A stretch of DNA of 64,000 nucleotides from Vibrio nereis NBRC 15637 (GCF_001591105.1 NZ_BCUD01000015.1:17755-81754), one strand, 5' to 3'. Shown: positions 19,891 to 29,582, counted from the first letter of the stretch. The notes: generated from the letters alone by a model not told the origin. A program made the numbers and translations.

Positions 19891-20643
19891 ATGTGGAAAT
19901 GGCTCCATCCCTATGCCAAGCCTGAGTCTACTTACCAGCTATGCGGTAAGCTTTTGCCTTGGTTTTCCATACTAGCCCTATTGTGCTTAGCTACTGGTAG
20001 TCTATGGGGGTTAGCATATGCGCCTGCTGATTACCAACAAGGAGATAGTTTCAGAATCATTTACATCCACGTGCCTGCTGCAATTTGGTCTATGGGCGCA
20101 TACATGTCGATGGCGATCGCTGCTTTTATTGGTCTAGTCTGGCAAGTACGTCTATCAGATATGGCAGCATCCGCTATGGCTCCAATTGGCGCAGTCTACA
20201 CCTTCATCGCACTTTTGACTGGCGCTATCTGGGGTAAACCAATGTGGGGAACTTGGTGGGTATGGGATGCCCGTTTAACTTCAGAACTCATTCTGCTATT
20301 CCTCTACCTTGGCGTTATCGCGCTTTATCATGCCTTTGATGATCAAAAGACCGCGGCAAAAGCTGCTGGTATTTTAGCGATAGTGGGCGTGGTTAACTTA
20401 CCAATTATTCACTTTTCCGTAGAGTGGTGGAATACGCTTCATCAGGGAGCAACCATCACTAAATTTGCGAAGCCTTCGATTTCAAATGACATGTTGTGGC
20501 CATTGTTACTGAACATCTTTGGCTTTGCGTTTTTCTTCGGAGTCGTCACTATGGTGCGCTTACGTAACGAAATAATCAGTAAAGAGAGCCACCGTCCTTG
20601 GGTGCTTAAACTTGCTGAAGCTAAGTCTCAGAGAGGTAACTAA
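19891..20643 (+). CDS. ccmC: Haem-handling protein CcmC
   Basis: A 250-residue six-span membrane protein that loads haem onto CcmE. The Trp-rich WWD motif appears as WGTWWVWDARLTSEL at about residues 125-139, and flanking histidines that ligate haem are in IYIHVPAAIW and IIHFSVEWWNTLHQ. A 108-base gap after ccmB, longer than anywhere else in the operon, leaves room for an internal promoter. Four bases separate its stop from ccmD. Confidence 0.97.
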   Translation: MWKWLHPYAKPESTYQLCGKLLPWFSILALLCLATGSLWGLAYAPADYQQGDSFRIIYIHVPAAIWSMGAYMSMAIAAFIGLVWQVRLSDMAASAMAPIGAVYTFIALLTGAIWGKPMWGTWWVWDARLTSELILLFLYLGVIALYHAFDDQKTAAKAAGILAIVGVVNLPIIHFSVEWWNTLHQGATITKFAKPSISNDMLWPLLLNIFGFAFFFGVVTMVRLRNEIISKESHRPWVLKLAEAKSQRGN

Positions 20644-20646
20644 GTC

Positions 20647-20853
20647 ATGCATTTTGAATCTTTGAGCGACTTTTTCGCTATGGGCGGGTACGCCGGTTAT
20701 GTCTGGAGTGCTTTCGGCATTACATTTTTATCTATGTTGATAGTACTTTATGTCAGTGTAAAACGTGGCGAGGCACTACTTAAAGAAGTGCAAGCAAAAG
20801 TCGATAGACAAGCACGAATTGAAGCAGCTAAGAATTTGGAGAACACACTATGA
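20647..20853 (+). CDS. ccmD: Haem exporter subunit CcmD
   Basis: A 68-residue protein with one membrane segment ([21 protein letters not shown]) and a charged cytoplasmic tail, typical of CcmD, which stabilises the CcmC-CcmE-CcmAB complex. The stop overlaps the ccmE start in an ATGA arrangement. Confidence 0.93.
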   Translation: MHFESLSDFFAMGGYAGYVWSAFGITFLSMLIVLYVSVKRGEALLKEVQAKVDRQARIEAAKNLENTL

Positions 20854-21335
20854 ACCCAAGACGCAAAAAGAGGCTCGGCATTGTTCTTGCGATCTTTATT
20901 GGTATCAGCGCGACAATCGGCCTGATGCTTTATGCATTGAACCAAAATATGGATTTGTTCTATACGCCAACAGAGCTTGTTAACGGTAAAGATGACGGTA
21001 CAAAACCGGAAGTAGGCCAGCGTCTACGTATAGGTGGTATGGTTGTCGTGGGGTCGGTGAATCGTGATCCAGAATCTTTAAGAGTCTCTTTTAAACTGCA
21101 CGACGTAGGTCCCAAAGTAACCATTCTTTATGATGGGATTCTTCCAGACCTGTTCCGTGAAGGGCAGGGCATTGTGGCGCAAGGTGTATTGAAAGACGCG
21201 ACGACCGTTGAAGCCTTTGAAGTCTTGGCTAAGCACGATGAAGAATACATGCCACCAGAAATTGCAGAAGCAATGCAGAAGAATCATCAACCTCTTCAAT
21301 ACTCAGAACAACAAAAACAAGGAAGCGGTCAATGA
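20850..21335 (+). CDS. ccmE: Periplasmic haem chaperone CcmE
   Basis: A 161-residue membrane-anchored OB-fold protein that binds haem covalently and passes it to CcmF. The N-terminal anchor is [22 protein letters not shown]. The haem-binding His is in [12 protein letters not shown] at about residue 131. The His form of the motif, not the CxxxY variant, is present. It overlaps both ccmD and ccmF by four bases. Confidence 0.97.
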   Translation: MNPRRKKRLGIVLAIFIGISATIGLMLYALNQNMDLFYTPTELVNGKDDGTKPEVGQRLRIGGMVVVGSVNRDPESLRVSFKLHDVGPKVTILYDGILPDLFREGQGIVAQGVLKDATTVEAFEVLAKHDEEYMPPEIAEAMQKNHQPLQYSEQQKQGSGQ

Positions 21336-23290
21336 TTGCTGAAATTGGTCATTTCGCTCTGATTGTCTCTTTAGCCATGGCAGCGCTGTTAAGTATATTG
21401 CCATTGGTAGGAGCATCCAGAAATAACACCATGTTAATGAACACTGCAAGACCACTGTCTTGGGGAATGTTCTTATTACTCTTTATTTCGTTTTGTGCGC
21501 TGCTGTGGGCATTTTATACGAACGATTTTACGCTCAACTATGTTGCGTCCAACTCAAACAGCCAATTGCCTTGGTATTACCGTCTAACCGCGGTTTGGGG
21601 GGCTCATGAAGGTTCTCTATTATTGTGGGTATTGATCCAAGCGGCTTGGACCATCGCGGTTGCAACATTCAGTCGAGGTATGCCTCAAGAATCGGTTGCC
21701 CGAGTACTTGCTGTCATGGGGATGATCAGTGTTGGCTTTTTGCTGTTTGTCATCGTTACTTCCAACCCATTCCTACGTACGCTTCCGTTTTTTCCAGTCG
21801 ATGGACGTGATCTGAACCCGCTGCTGCAAGATCCTGGTCTGATTATTCACCCACCTATGCTGTACATGGGTTACGTAGGCTTCTCGGTTGCTTTCTCTTT
21901 TGCTATCGCATCTTTAATGACTGGTCGTTTGGACACGGCTTGGGCTCGTTGGTCGCGCCCTTGGACGACAGCTGCGTGGCTATTTTTGACTCTTGGTATC
22001 GCTCTAGGCTCTTGGTGGGCGTATTACGAACTTGGCTGGGGCGGCTGGTGGTTCTGGGATCCAGTAGAGAACGCGTCATTTATGCCATGGCTGGCAGGTA
22101 CAGCCCTGATGCACTCTTTAGCCGTAACCGAAAAACGTGGCACCTTTAAAGCGTGGACCGTGTTGTTAGCCATTTCAGCATTCTCGCTAAGCCTGCTGGG
22201 TACGTTCCTTGTTCGTTCAGGGATCTTGGTTTCCGTTCACGCGTTTGCTTCGGATCCGTCTCGAGGCATGTTTATCCTCGGTTTCCTAGTCTTTGTTATC
22301 GGCGGCTCATTATTGTTGTTTGCGCTGAAAGGGGCTTCGGTACGAGTTCGCGGCAACTTTGCTCTCGCTTCTCGTGAAAATGCTCTTTTAGCCAATAACG
22401 TATTACTGATTGCCGCTCTTGTGGTTGTATTGGTGGGCACCTTGCTACCACTAGTGCATAAACAGATTGGTTTGGGCTCTGTTTCTATCGGCGCGCCGTT
22501 CTTTGACATGTTGTTTGCGTGGTTGATGATTCCTTTCTCATTCTTGTTAGGTATTGGCCCGCTGATTCGCTGGAAAAGAGATGATCTGTCAGGCTTGATT
22601 AAGCCAATGGCAATTTCTGGTGTCGCATCGCTTGCGCTTGCGGGCCTCTGTGTCACCTTGTTCTCTGAATACTTCCAGTTTATGGCGTACTTAGGTTGGG
22701 TGATGGCGTTTTGGATCATCTTTATGCATGGCTTTGAGTTGCACGAGCGTGCCACGCATCGTCATAGCTTCTCAGTGGGTATTAAAAAGCTGCAGCGCAG
22801 CCACTGGGCGATGATGTTTGGCCATATTGGTTTAGCTGTTTCAGTGATCGGTATCGCAATGGTACAGAACTACAGTATCGAAAGAGATGTACGTTTGGCA
22901 CCAGGTGAGCACTATGAGATCCAAGGCTATGATTTCTACTTTAAAGGTCTTCGTGACAAAGATGGTCCGAACTACGATGGTTACATTGCTGACTTTGAAG
23001 TAACGCGTAATGGTGAGTATGTAAATACGCTGCATGCAGAAAAGCGTTTCTATAACACCGCGCGTTCAATGATGACAGAAGCAGCTATTGATCGTGGCGT
23101 AACACGCGATCTGTACATCGCTATGGGTGAACGCTTAGAAGATAATAAGTCTTGGGCAGTTCGCATTTACCACAAACCATTTGTTCGTTGGATTTGGGCG
23201 GGTGCATTGCTTATGGCCTTAGGTGGAGCGATTGCAATCAGCGATAAGCGCTACCGTTTTAGAAAGGCTTCGAAGGCTCAGGAGGCATAA
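21332..23290 (+). CDS. ccmF: Cytochrome c haem lyase subunit CcmF
   Basis: A 652-residue polytopic protein that attaches haem to apocytochrome c. The WWD motif [20 protein letters not shown] lies near residues 233-252, and conserved histidines occur in [26 protein letters not shown] and [11 protein letters not shown] large C-terminal periplasmic segment (about residues 515-615) precedes the last membrane segment. Length matches E. coli CcmF (647). Overlaps ccmE and the next gene. Confidence 0.97.
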   Translation: MIAEIGHFALIVSLAMAALLSILPLVGASRNNTMLMNTARPLSWGMFLLLFISFCALLWAFYTNDFTLNYVASNSNSQLPWYYRLTAVWGAHEGSLLLWVLIQAAWTIAVATFSRGMPQESVARVLAVMGMISVGFLLFVIVTSNPFLRTLPFFPVDGRDLNPLLQDPGLIIHPPMLYMGYVGFSVAFSFAIASLMTGRLDTAWARWSRPWTTAAWLFLTLGIALGSWWAYYELGWGGWWFWDPVENASFMPWLAGTALMHSLAVTEKRGTFKAWTVLLAISAFSLSLLGTFLVRSGILVSVHAFASDPSRGMFILGFLVFVIGGSLLLFALKGASVRVRGNFALASRENALLANNVLLIAALVVVLVGTLLPLVHKQIGLGSVSIGAPFFDMLFAWLMIPFSFLLGIGPLIRWKRDDLSGLIKPMAISGVASLALAGLCVTLFSEYFQFMAYLGWVMAFWIIFMHGFELHERATHRHSFSVGIKKLQRSHWAMMFGHIGLAVSVIGIAMVQNYSIERDVRLAPGEHYEIQGYDFYFKGLRDKDGPNYDGYIADFEVTRNGEYVNTLHAEKRFYNTARSMMTEAAIDRGVTRDLYIAMGERLEDNKSWAVRIYHKPFVRWIWAGALLMALGGAIAISDKRYRFRKASKAQEA

Positions 23291-23844
23291 TGAATAAGAA
23301 ACATCTATTTATTCCGCTGGTTGTGTTTTTGGGCTTAGTAGCGGTGTTTGCTACTCAGCTTATCAAAAACTCTCATGGTGATGACCCGACCAAACTTGAA
23401 TCCGTGTTGGTTGGGAAATCTGTTCCTGAGTTTCGTTTAGAAGACCTTGCAGAGCCGGGCAAACTATACGACCAAGAGATCTTTAAAGGTGAGCCTCTGC
23501 TACTAAACGTTTGGGCGACGTGGTGCCCAACTTGCTACGCAGAACACCAGTACCTAAATGAGCTGGCTAGCGAAGGCGTTAAGATCATTGGCATGAACTA
23601 CAAAGATGATCGTACTAAAGCTGTTGGCTGGTTGAATGACTTAGGCAACCCATACCTCATTAGCTTATTTGATGGTAATGGCATGCTTGGTCTAGATTTG
23701 GGGGTTTACGGTGCACCAGAAACCTTCTTAATCGATGCTAATGGTGTGATTCGTTACCGCCATGTGGGTGATGTAAACACTCGTAACTGGAACGAAAAAC
23801 TCAAGCCAATATATGAAGAGTTGCTGGCGGAGGCGAAACAATGA
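23290..23844 (+). CDS. dsbE: Thiol:disulfide oxidoreductase CcmG/DsbE
   Basis: A 184-residue membrane-anchored thioredoxin-fold protein that reduces the CxxCH thiols of apocytochrome c. The active site is WATWCPTCYAEH at residues 77-88 and the cis-proline region is GAPETFLID. The N-terminal anchor is FIPLVVFLGLVAVFATQLI. Starts at the A of the ccmF stop and overlaps ccmH by four bases. Also called CcmG. Confidence 0.96.
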   Translation: MNKKHLFIPLVVFLGLVAVFATQLIKNSHGDDPTKLESVLVGKSVPEFRLEDLAEPGKLYDQEIFKGEPLLLNVWATWCPTCYAEHQYLNELASEGVKIIGMNYKDDRTKAVGWLNDLGNPYLISLFDGNGMLGLDLGVYGAPETFLIDANGVIRYRHVGDVNTRNWNEKLKPIYEELLAEAKQ

Positions 23845-24320
23845 AAAAGTTAATCATTTCACTGTTTGCTGCGCTAACACTCTCGATGGCAGCGCAAGCA
23901 GCGATTCAGGTGTATGAATTTGAAACGCTTGAGCAAGAACAACAGTTTAAAGAGTTGGGTAACACACTGCGTTGTCCAAAATGTCAGAACAACACCATAG
24001 CTGACTCCAACGCGGAGCTTGCCGTCGACCTGCGTCAAAAAGTGTACGAAATGACCAAGCAGGGCAAGTCGAAGCAAGAAATTATCGACTACATGACGGC
24101 ACGTTACGGTAATTTCGTTACGTATAACCCTCCGTTTACGGCGGCGACCTCTATCTTATGGCTAGGCCCATTGTTTGTGGTTGTGTTTGGTTTTGGTTTT
24201 ATCATTCTTAGAAGCCGAGCTAAAAAAGTTCAGCCGAAGAAGAATCAGTCTTGGGATAAAGATAAAGAAGCACGTTTGCACGAACTGCTGAACGAAAAGA
24301 ACAATGAGGATAAGCAGTAA
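23841..24320 (+). CDS. ccmH: Cytochrome c maturation protein CcmH
   Basis: A 159-residue protein with a signal peptide (MKKLIISLFAALTLSMAAQAA), a periplasmic three-helix domain with the redox motif LRCPKC, and one C-terminal membrane segment (ILWLGPLFVVVFGFGFIIL). It works with CcmG on apocytochrome thiols. It is the short form, with the CcmI part encoded separately next, unlike the fused E. coli CcmH. Confidence 0.96.
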   Translation: MKKLIISLFAALTLSMAAQAAIQVYEFETLEQEQQFKELGNTLRCPKCQNNTIADSNAELAVDLRQKVYEMTKQGKSKQEIIDYMTARYGNFVTYNPPFTAATSILWLGPLFVVVFGFGFIILRSRAKKVQPKKNQSWDKDKEARLHELLNEKNNEDKQ

Positions 24321-25540
24321 TGACACTTTTTTGGGTAGCTTCGGTTGTTCTTATTGTCTTCAGCTGTATTTTGCTTGCTCTGCCTATATACAGACAAAAA
24401 GCAAATAATGATGCGGCTTTACGTGATGAAATGAACAAAGCGTTTTATAAAGACCGACTTTCTGAGTTGAAAGAAGAGACAGATGAAGGCTTAGTTGAGG
24501 ATCAGCAAGACCTTATTGATGATTTGAAGCAGTCTCTGCTTGATGATATTCCTGCAGACGATAAGCAAGGTACAGGAAGTCAAATCTCTCCTATGGCTGT
24601 GTTGATCCCGTCTGTTTTACTTGTGGTTGGTATTTCGTACGGGTTGTACGCCAAGCTAGGTGCATACGACGATGTACAGGAGTGGCATCAAGTATCGGCG
24701 AACTTGCCAGCTTTGTCTAAAAAGTTAATGTCACCAGAAGGCGCAGCGTTAAGCGAAGATGAAATGCGCGACTTAACGTTGGCATTAAGAACTCGCCTAC
24801 ACTACGAACCGGAAGATTCAACAGGTTGGTTGTTGCTTGGGCGTATTGCCCTGGCAAACCGAGACGTCGATACTGCCATTGGTTCAATGAAAAAAGCCTA
24901 CAGCATAGAGCCTAAAGATTCCGATGTGATGCTAGGTTACGCGCAAGCCTTAATGTTGTCTCAAGATGATGTTGACCAAGAAAATGCTCGCCGCATTCTT
25001 GGCGATCTTGTCAAGAATGACTACGTTGATTTACGCGTTTTCTCTCTATTAGCTTTTGATGCATTTGAGCGTAAAGACTTCCCTGCGGCCATTCGCTACT
25101 GGAGTATTATGCAGCAAATGATTGGTCCTCAAGACAGCCGTTACCAAATGTTAAGTCGCAGTATTGAGAATGCACAGAAACAAATGGGTCAGAAGGTTGG
25201 TACTGGCAAGTCTGTATCTGTCACAATCTCCGTAGCGGATAACGTTAATGTCGATCAAAATGCGGCACTGATTGTCTCTATCCATACAGCAGACGGTTCA
25301 CCTATGCCGGTTGCTGCGGCTCGCTACCCTGTTGGTCAATTACCACGTACAGTGGTTTTAGATGATGGCAATAGCATGATCGCGGAACGTAAGCTATCTG
25401 CTCTAGATTCTTTGTTAGTTCGAGTTCGCATCGACAGCGATGGTAATGTCGCAACGAAACAAGGGGACTGGTTTGGTGAGAGTGAAGTCGCTAAAATGGG
25501 CGAACCTGTGCAGGTTGTCATCGATAATCAGTACCAATAA
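24320..25540 (+). CDS. ccmI: Apocytochrome chaperone CcmI
   Basis: A 406-residue protein with two N-terminal membrane segments (residues 2-22 and about 92-110) flanking a cytoplasmic loop with a leucine-zipper-like helix, followed by a TPR-containing periplasmic region (about 130-290) that holds the C-terminal helix of apocytochromes. A beta-rich C-terminal domain (residues 300-406) completes it. It shares its start with the ccmH stop and is last in the operon, followed by a terminator. Confidence 0.94.
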   Translation: MTLFWVASVVLIVFSCILLALPIYRQKANNDAALRDEMNKAFYKDRLSELKEETDEGLVEDQQDLIDDLKQSLLDDIPADDKQGTGSQISPMAVLIPSVLLVVGISYGLYAKLGAYDDVQEWHQVSANLPALSKKLMSPEGAALSEDEMRDLTLALRTRLHYEPEDSTGWLLLGRIALANRDVDTAIGSMKKAYSIEPKDSDVMLGYAQALMLSQDDVDQENARRILGDLVKNDYVDLRVFSLLAFDAFERKDFPAAIRYWSIMQQMIGPQDSRYQMLSRSIENAQKQMGQKVGTGKSVSVTISVADNVNVDQNAALIVSIHTADGSPMPVAAARYPVGQLPRTVVLDDGNSMIAERKLSALDSLLVRVRIDSDGNVATKQGDWFGESEVAKMGEPVQVVIDNQYQ

Positions 25541-25557
25541 CCGCCATTAGAAACAAT

Positions 25558-25586
25558 AAAGGCCGGTATTATACCGGCCTTTTTTA
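25558..25586 (+). terminator. Intrinsic terminator of the ccm operon
   Basis: AAGGCCGGTAT and ATACCGGCCTT form a strong stem around a small loop, followed by TTTTTT. It ends at 25586, only 15 bases before the mlaA start codon. Confidence 0.93.
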
Positions 25587-25600
25587 TGGAAATTATAATA

Positions 25601-26380
25601 ATGAAGAATAGTATTAAGTCTCAGTTTTGGCTAATAATGTGTGCTGCTCTAGCGTTGTCTGGTTGCGCTGGAACGCCACAAGAGGAGAGGGACGGTGAGG
25701 AAACATCAGCTGTGTTGGAGTCTGAAGTTAATGACCCGTTCGAAGGCTTTAACCGAACTATGTGGACGATTAACTACGACTATCTAGACCCGTATATTGT
25801 AAGACCAGCTGCTGTAGCGTACGTCGATTACACGCCATCTCCGATCCGCACAGGTATTGCTAACTTTTTGGGAAACTTGGACGAGCCTTCCAGTATCGTC
25901 AATAACATACTCATGGGCAATGGGGCCAAAGCCGTTGACCACTTTAACCGTTTTTGGATTAACTCTACCTTTGGCTTACTTGGTCTCATTGATATCGCAT
26001 CAGCGGCAGGCATCACAGATCACAACGAAAAAGCATTTAGCGATGCTGTCGGCCACTATGGCGTTGGTAATGGTCCTTATGTGATGGTTCCGGGGTATGG
26101 CCCGTGGACGGTTAGGGAATCAGTGGATGTGGTGGATGGTACCTACGTGCCTCTTTCCTACTTAAATATTTGGGCCGGGTTAGGCAAATGGGCATTAGAG
26201 GGGCTAGAGAGCCGTGCGGCCTTAGTACCACAAGAGGCGATGTTAGATAACTCGCCAGATCCTTACGCGTTAACTCGTGATGCTTACCTTCAGCGCCAAG
26301 ACTTTAAGGCGGAGGTTGAAACGGACGAGTACGATGAAGAAGAGGAAGCGTACTTAGACGAATATCTAGATGATTACTAG
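25601..26380 (+). CDS. mlaA: Phospholipid-asymmetry lipoprotein MlaA (VacJ)
   Basis: A 259-residue outer-membrane lipoprotein that removes misplaced phospholipids from the outer leaflet. The lipobox is LSGCAG, and family hallmarks include NDPFEGFNRTMWTIN, PAAVAYVDYTPSPIR and GPYVMVPGYGPWTVRE. The C-terminus is unusually acidic (about 14 Glu/Asp in the last 22 residues). ATG at 25601 gives a proper signal peptide; an upstream in-frame ATG at 25586 overlaps the terminator and is unlikely. The other mla genes are not in the window. Confidence 0.94.
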   Translation: MKNSIKSQFWLIMCAALALSGCAGTPQEERDGEETSAVLESEVNDPFEGFNRTMWTINYDYLDPYIVRPAAVAYVDYTPSPIRTGIANFLGNLDEPSSIVNNILMGNGAKAVDHFNRFWINSTFGLLGLIDIASAAGITDHNEKAFSDAVGHYGVGNGPYVMVPGYGPWTVRESVDVVDGTYVPLSYLNIWAGLGKWALEGLESRAALVPQEAMLDNSPDPYALTRDAYLQRQDFKAEVETDEYDEEEEAYLDEYLDDY

Positions 26381-26404
26381 GTCAGTTTATAAATACTGAA
26401 AAAG

Positions 26405-26437
26405 AAAGGCTTGGTCACTGATGACCAAGCCTTTTTA
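26405..26437. terminator. Bidirectional terminator between mlaA and fadL
   Basis: AAAGGCTTGGTCA and TGACCAAGCCTTT form a 13-bp perfect stem with a CTGA-type loop. T-rich runs follow on both strands, so it serves both the plus-strand mlaA and the minus-strand fadL gene. Confidence 0.93.
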
Positions 26438-26459
26438 ATGTACGCATGAAAGCAATAGA

Positions 26460-27767
26460 TTAGAAACGGTAGTTAGCTTGTACACCGATTAGCCAAACAT
26501 TACCGGTTGTTTCACCGACAAACTTGCCTCCAACAGCTTGTGCTGCATCATCAGAAGCATAACCACGAGATTCGGTGATTGGTGCGTCTTTGGCAATGAT
26601 ATAAGTGAAGCCGCCATCTAGGGTGAATTGCGTGGTGACGTCATAGCTTGCACCTAGGCTTAGCCAAGTACGGTCAGTTTCTGGGATGGTGATCGTACGG
26701 TTCTTATCGTTAACTGCTGATGTGTCGTAAGCGATACCAGTGCGTAGTGCCAGCTTTGGATCCACTTGATAAGTTGCACCGACTGCAAAGCGATAGTTGT
26801 CTTCCCAGTTTTCCACTTTGACTGTTTGGGAGTCTAGAGTATTTAGATCCGCATATAACTCTTTAAAACTACTCCAATCTGTCCAGTTTACGCTCATATG
26901 CATTGCAAGCTGTTCGGTTAATTGGTGGAAGCTAGCTAGTTCAGCAGTTTGAGGAAGTGCTAAATCCATTGAACCTTTATCGTTTGCTACAGGGAAACCT
27001 GCTTGTTTCTGGAGAATTTTTGCATTGCCAGAAAGCTTCAGCTCAACCTCTGACTTGTAGCTGAAACCGATACGGTGGTCATTATTGATTTGCCATGCTG
27101 TACCAACTTGCCAGCCCCAAGCGGTATCATCACCTTCCATGTATTTTAGGGGGGTGCCCTCATCAAGACCAAAAGCGTTGACCTTTGGTGCCGAGGCCCC
27201 AAAGCTGCCTTCACCCATGATATAGCGAACGCCACCACCAATACTAATTGTTTCTGCAACTTGGTAACCAGTATTCAAGTTAGCTTCTACGGTGGTCACA
27301 CTGGCTTCATCACCAAAGTGTGATGCGGCAAAGCCCGTACCTAATTCGGTTTCCATGCCGTAGTTTGTGCCTAACGCAAAACCGACAGCTAACTTGTCTG
27401 AATAGCGATGAGAAATGTATAGGTTAGGAATGATTGCATCGTGAGCGAAGTCTGACGACTTGGCTGAGCTTTTAGGAAGCGTTTTGTTCAATGATTCAGA
27501 ACCATCAACAGAACCATCCACATCTAAATTTGGGTTTACATAGATTGCACCAACCGAAACTTGCGTACCTTCTAGGTAAGTTAACATTGCAGGGTTGCGC
27601 CATTGTGCACTGGCATTGTCAGCCATAGCGGCTTCGCCTGCGTATGCGCGGCCAAGACCTGTTGCTGAGTATTCTGCTAGCTGGAAACCTGCTGCAGTAG
27701 CTGTTGACGATACAGTCGCTAAGCCACAAGCCACTGCGAAAGATAAGAGAGTCTTATTCGTTTTCAT
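26460..27767 (-). CDS. fadL: FadL-family long-chain fatty acid transporter (copy 1)
   Basis: A 435-residue outer-membrane beta-barrel that admits long-chain fatty acids. The signal peptide is MKTNKTLLSFAVACGLATVSS... ending in TATA-AG, the mature N-terminal hatch starts AGFQLAEYSATGLGRAYAGEAAMADNASA, the NPA-type motif is WRNPAML, and the C-terminus ends in aromatic Phe after YR. An in-frame ATG at 27788 would add seven residues before the signal peptide and is less likely. It forms a tandem with another FadL gene immediately upstream. A FadR-like site lies in its upstream region. Confidence 0.93.
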   Translation of the reverse strand: MKTNKTLLSFAVACGLATVSSTATAAGFQLAEYSATGLGRAYAGEAAMADNASAQWRNPAMLTYLEGTQVSVGAIYVNPNLDVDGSVDGSESLNKTLPKSSAKSSDFAHDAIIPNLYISHRYSDKLAVGFALGTNYGMETELGTGFAASHFGDEASVTTVEANLNTGYQVAETISIGGGVRYIMGEGSFGASAPKVNAFGLDEGTPLKYMEGDDTAWGWQVGTAWQINNDHRIGFSYKSEVELKLSGNAKILQKQAGFPVANDKGSMDLALPQTAELASFHQLTEQLAMHMSVNWTDWSSFKELYADLNTLDSQTVKVENWEDNYRFAVGATYQVDPKLALRTGIAYDTSAVNDKNRTITIPETDRTWLSLGASYDVTTQFTLDGGFTYIIAKDAPITESRGYASDDAAQAVGGKFVGETTGNVWLIGVQANYRF

Positions 27768-27917
27768 TGTAATGTTCGCTGAATTCATTCAAATTTAGTC
27801 GAACGATCATAAGGTTAGAGTTATTACTTTAGAAATGCTAAGCAGAGAAATGGCTGATTTTAGTGTTTTATACTTATATATTATTTTAGGTAGTTAAAAT
27901 AACTAGTGTTTTAGCTC

Positions 27918-27934
27918 ATTTGGTTTGATTTCAG
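27918..27934 (+). promoter_or_regulatory. FadR-like operator upstream of fadL copy 1
   Basis: ATTTGGTTTGATTTCAG matches the FadR consensus core TGGTCNGANNT with one change in the core and resembles the known second operator of E. coli fadL. It lies about 150 bases before the start codon. The intergenic region 27768-28086 otherwise holds AT-rich sequence and the terminator of the upstream fadL copy. Confidence 0.4.
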
Positions 27935-28035
27935 CGTACACATGTAGCACTGAACTGCCTTTAGTGATTACAGGTGTAAGCTTAAAATGAGCGAACAAAA
28001 ATGCATATCTTTGTCCAATATAAAACATATAAAAA

Positions 28036-28066
28036 CAAAAAAGGGCCGGTATAAACCGACCCTTAA
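28036..28066 (-). terminator. Terminator of fadL copy 2
   Basis: On the minus strand AAGGGTCGGT and ACCGGCCCTT pair with one mismatch around TTAT, followed by TTTTTTG. It is 20 bases beyond the stop of the upstream FadL gene. Confidence 0.85.
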
Positions 28067-28086
28067 GTACATACTTTTGCTTAAGC

Positions 28087-29379
28087 TTAGAAGCTGCGGC
28101 TGTACTGAAGACCCATTAGGATAGCGTCAGCACGCGTTGTACCTTCGACTTGAGTTGCTAAATATACACCTTGGGTGCCTGTAGGAAGAACTTTATTTTC
28201 TTTCACCTCAACATCATCACCCATTAGGTAAGTAAAGCCGAAGTCAATGTTTGACTTAGCATCTAGGTGGTATGTGAAGCCAGTCGAGAACCATTGACGG
28301 TCAGAATCTGGAACAGAAATTGATGTTAGTTCATCTTGCGCGCTCGTGTCGTACATGTAGCCTGCGCGCAGTGTCCAATCGTTGCTCATGTAGTATGTAC
28401 CGCCAATAGCGTAGTGCATACCATTTTGCCATTCGTAGTCATTTAGCTTGCCACTTTTTTTGGCTTGAAGTACGTCGAATGAGTCCCAGCCAATGTATTG
28501 CACACTGTAGTGTACGGCGAATTTAGTACCTTCTAATTTGTGGTAACCAGAGAACTCTAGAATATCAGGCAACGGCATGTATAGCGTATCTTCGATAGCG
28601 CTATTAGAAGCTAAGTAACCAGCATAGTTAATATCACCTTTTGCTTCTAGCTTAGGAGAGTAATGGTACGCTAAACCAAAGCGGTTATTTTCGTTTAGTT
28701 CGTACACTGTGCCTAGGTTAAAGCCAAGAGCCCAACCATCTGCATCAACATCAAGAAGTTCCGTTCCGCTGGCAAGAGAACGCTTTAGCTCCCCTTTACC
28801 GTAGATAGCGTCAAGACCTGCGCCTACACTCCATTGTTGATTTATACGAAATGAGCCAGCGATGCCCAAGTTAAAGCTTTTGACGTCGGTCGTACCACCG
28901 TACTCACCAGCAGGGTAGCTATCAGCAAACTCTGTCTTGGTGCCAAAGTTTGTGTACGCATTGATACCCCATGCAAACTTATCGTTTACAGGCACGATTA
29001 GATGGATATTTGGTGCGATTGAAGTATCACCGGCATCGTCGTAATTAGCGCTTGTTTGGGTGGGAGCTTGTAGAGGGTTACCTGCACCATCTACTAATAG
29101 TTGTGTGTAAGTTGCATCTTTTACTTCGATCATCGAAGTGATGCTTTCAAAACCAAGTGAAAACTCAGTTTTGTCAAATAGTGCCATTGCTGCTGCGTTA
29201 CGTGCCATTACAGAAGCGTTATCTGCAATAACTGCGTCACCAGCAAATGCGCGGCCAATACCGGTCGCTGATTGAGCATTAAGTTGGAAACCCGCAGCCA
29301 TTGCTTGCTGTGAAGCGAGTGTTGCGGTTGTGATTGTCACTGCTAAAAGTGATTTCTTAAACAGACGCGAGTTGTTCAT
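28087..29379 (-). CDS. FadL-family fatty acid transporter (copy 2)
   Basis: A 430-residue outer-membrane barrel of the FadL family. Signal peptide MNNSRLFKKSLLAVTITT... is cleaved after AMA; the mature start AGFQLNAQSATGIGRAFAGDAVIADNAS is homologous to copy 1, and the protein ends in RSF. The usual NPA motif is changed to ARNAAAM. It is divergent enough from copy 1 to suggest an old duplication with different substrate range. Tandem fadL genes at this place are known in V. cholerae. A FadR-like operator and a perfect palindrome lie upstream. Confidence 0.92.
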   Translation of the reverse strand: MNNSRLFKKSLLAVTITTATLASQQAMAAGFQLNAQSATGIGRAFAGDAVIADNASVMARNAAAMALFDKTEFSLGFESITSMIEVKDATYTQLLVDGAGNPLQAPTQTSANYDDAGDTSIAPNIHLIVPVNDKFAWGINAYTNFGTKTEFADSYPAGEYGGTTDVKSFNLGIAGSFRINQQWSVGAGLDAIYGKGELKRSLASGTELLDVDADGWALGFNLGTVYELNENNRFGLAYHYSPKLEAKGDINYAGYLASNSAIEDTLYMPLPDILEFSGYHKLEGTKFAVHYSVQYIGWDSFDVLQAKKSGKLNDYEWQNGMHYAIGGTYYMSNDWTLRAGYMYDTSAQDELTSISVPDSDRQWFSTGFTYHLDAKSNIDFGFTYLMGDDVEVKENKVLPTGTQGVYLATQVEGTTRADAILMGLQYSRSF

Positions 29380-29448
29380 TCTTGCTTTATCCTTATTTTT
29401 TCGCCTCTAGGTGGGCGATATTTTTGAGCAAAAGCTCAGTGGTGGCTG

Positions 29449-29465
29449 ATACTAGACTCTAGTAT
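29449..29465. repeat. Perfect 17-bp palindrome near the fadL copy 2 promoter
   Basis: ATACTAGA-C-TCTAGTAT is a perfect 8-1-8 palindrome 70 bases before the start codon and next to the FadR-like site. It overlaps the TTTTAT/TATACT-like -10 area, so it may be an operator. Confidence 0.6.
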
Positions 29466-29471
29466 AAAATA

Positions 29472-29488
29472 TAGAAATCCGACCATTG
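29472..29488 (-). promoter_or_regulatory. FadR-like operator upstream of fadL copy 2
   Basis: On the minus strand CAATGGTCGGATTTCTA matches the FadR consensus (TGGTCNGA core) and, from memory, is nearly the same as the second operator of E. coli fadL. It lies between a TTGGCA -35 candidate and the -10 area, a position suited to repression. Confidence 0.6.
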
Positions 29489-29582
29489 CCAATTAGGGCG
29501 ATAAAATTAAGGAAATGATGCTTATCTGGCAGGAAAATGCTGCAAAAAACGCCTTTTTAGAGTTAAAGCTCTATAAAATAGC

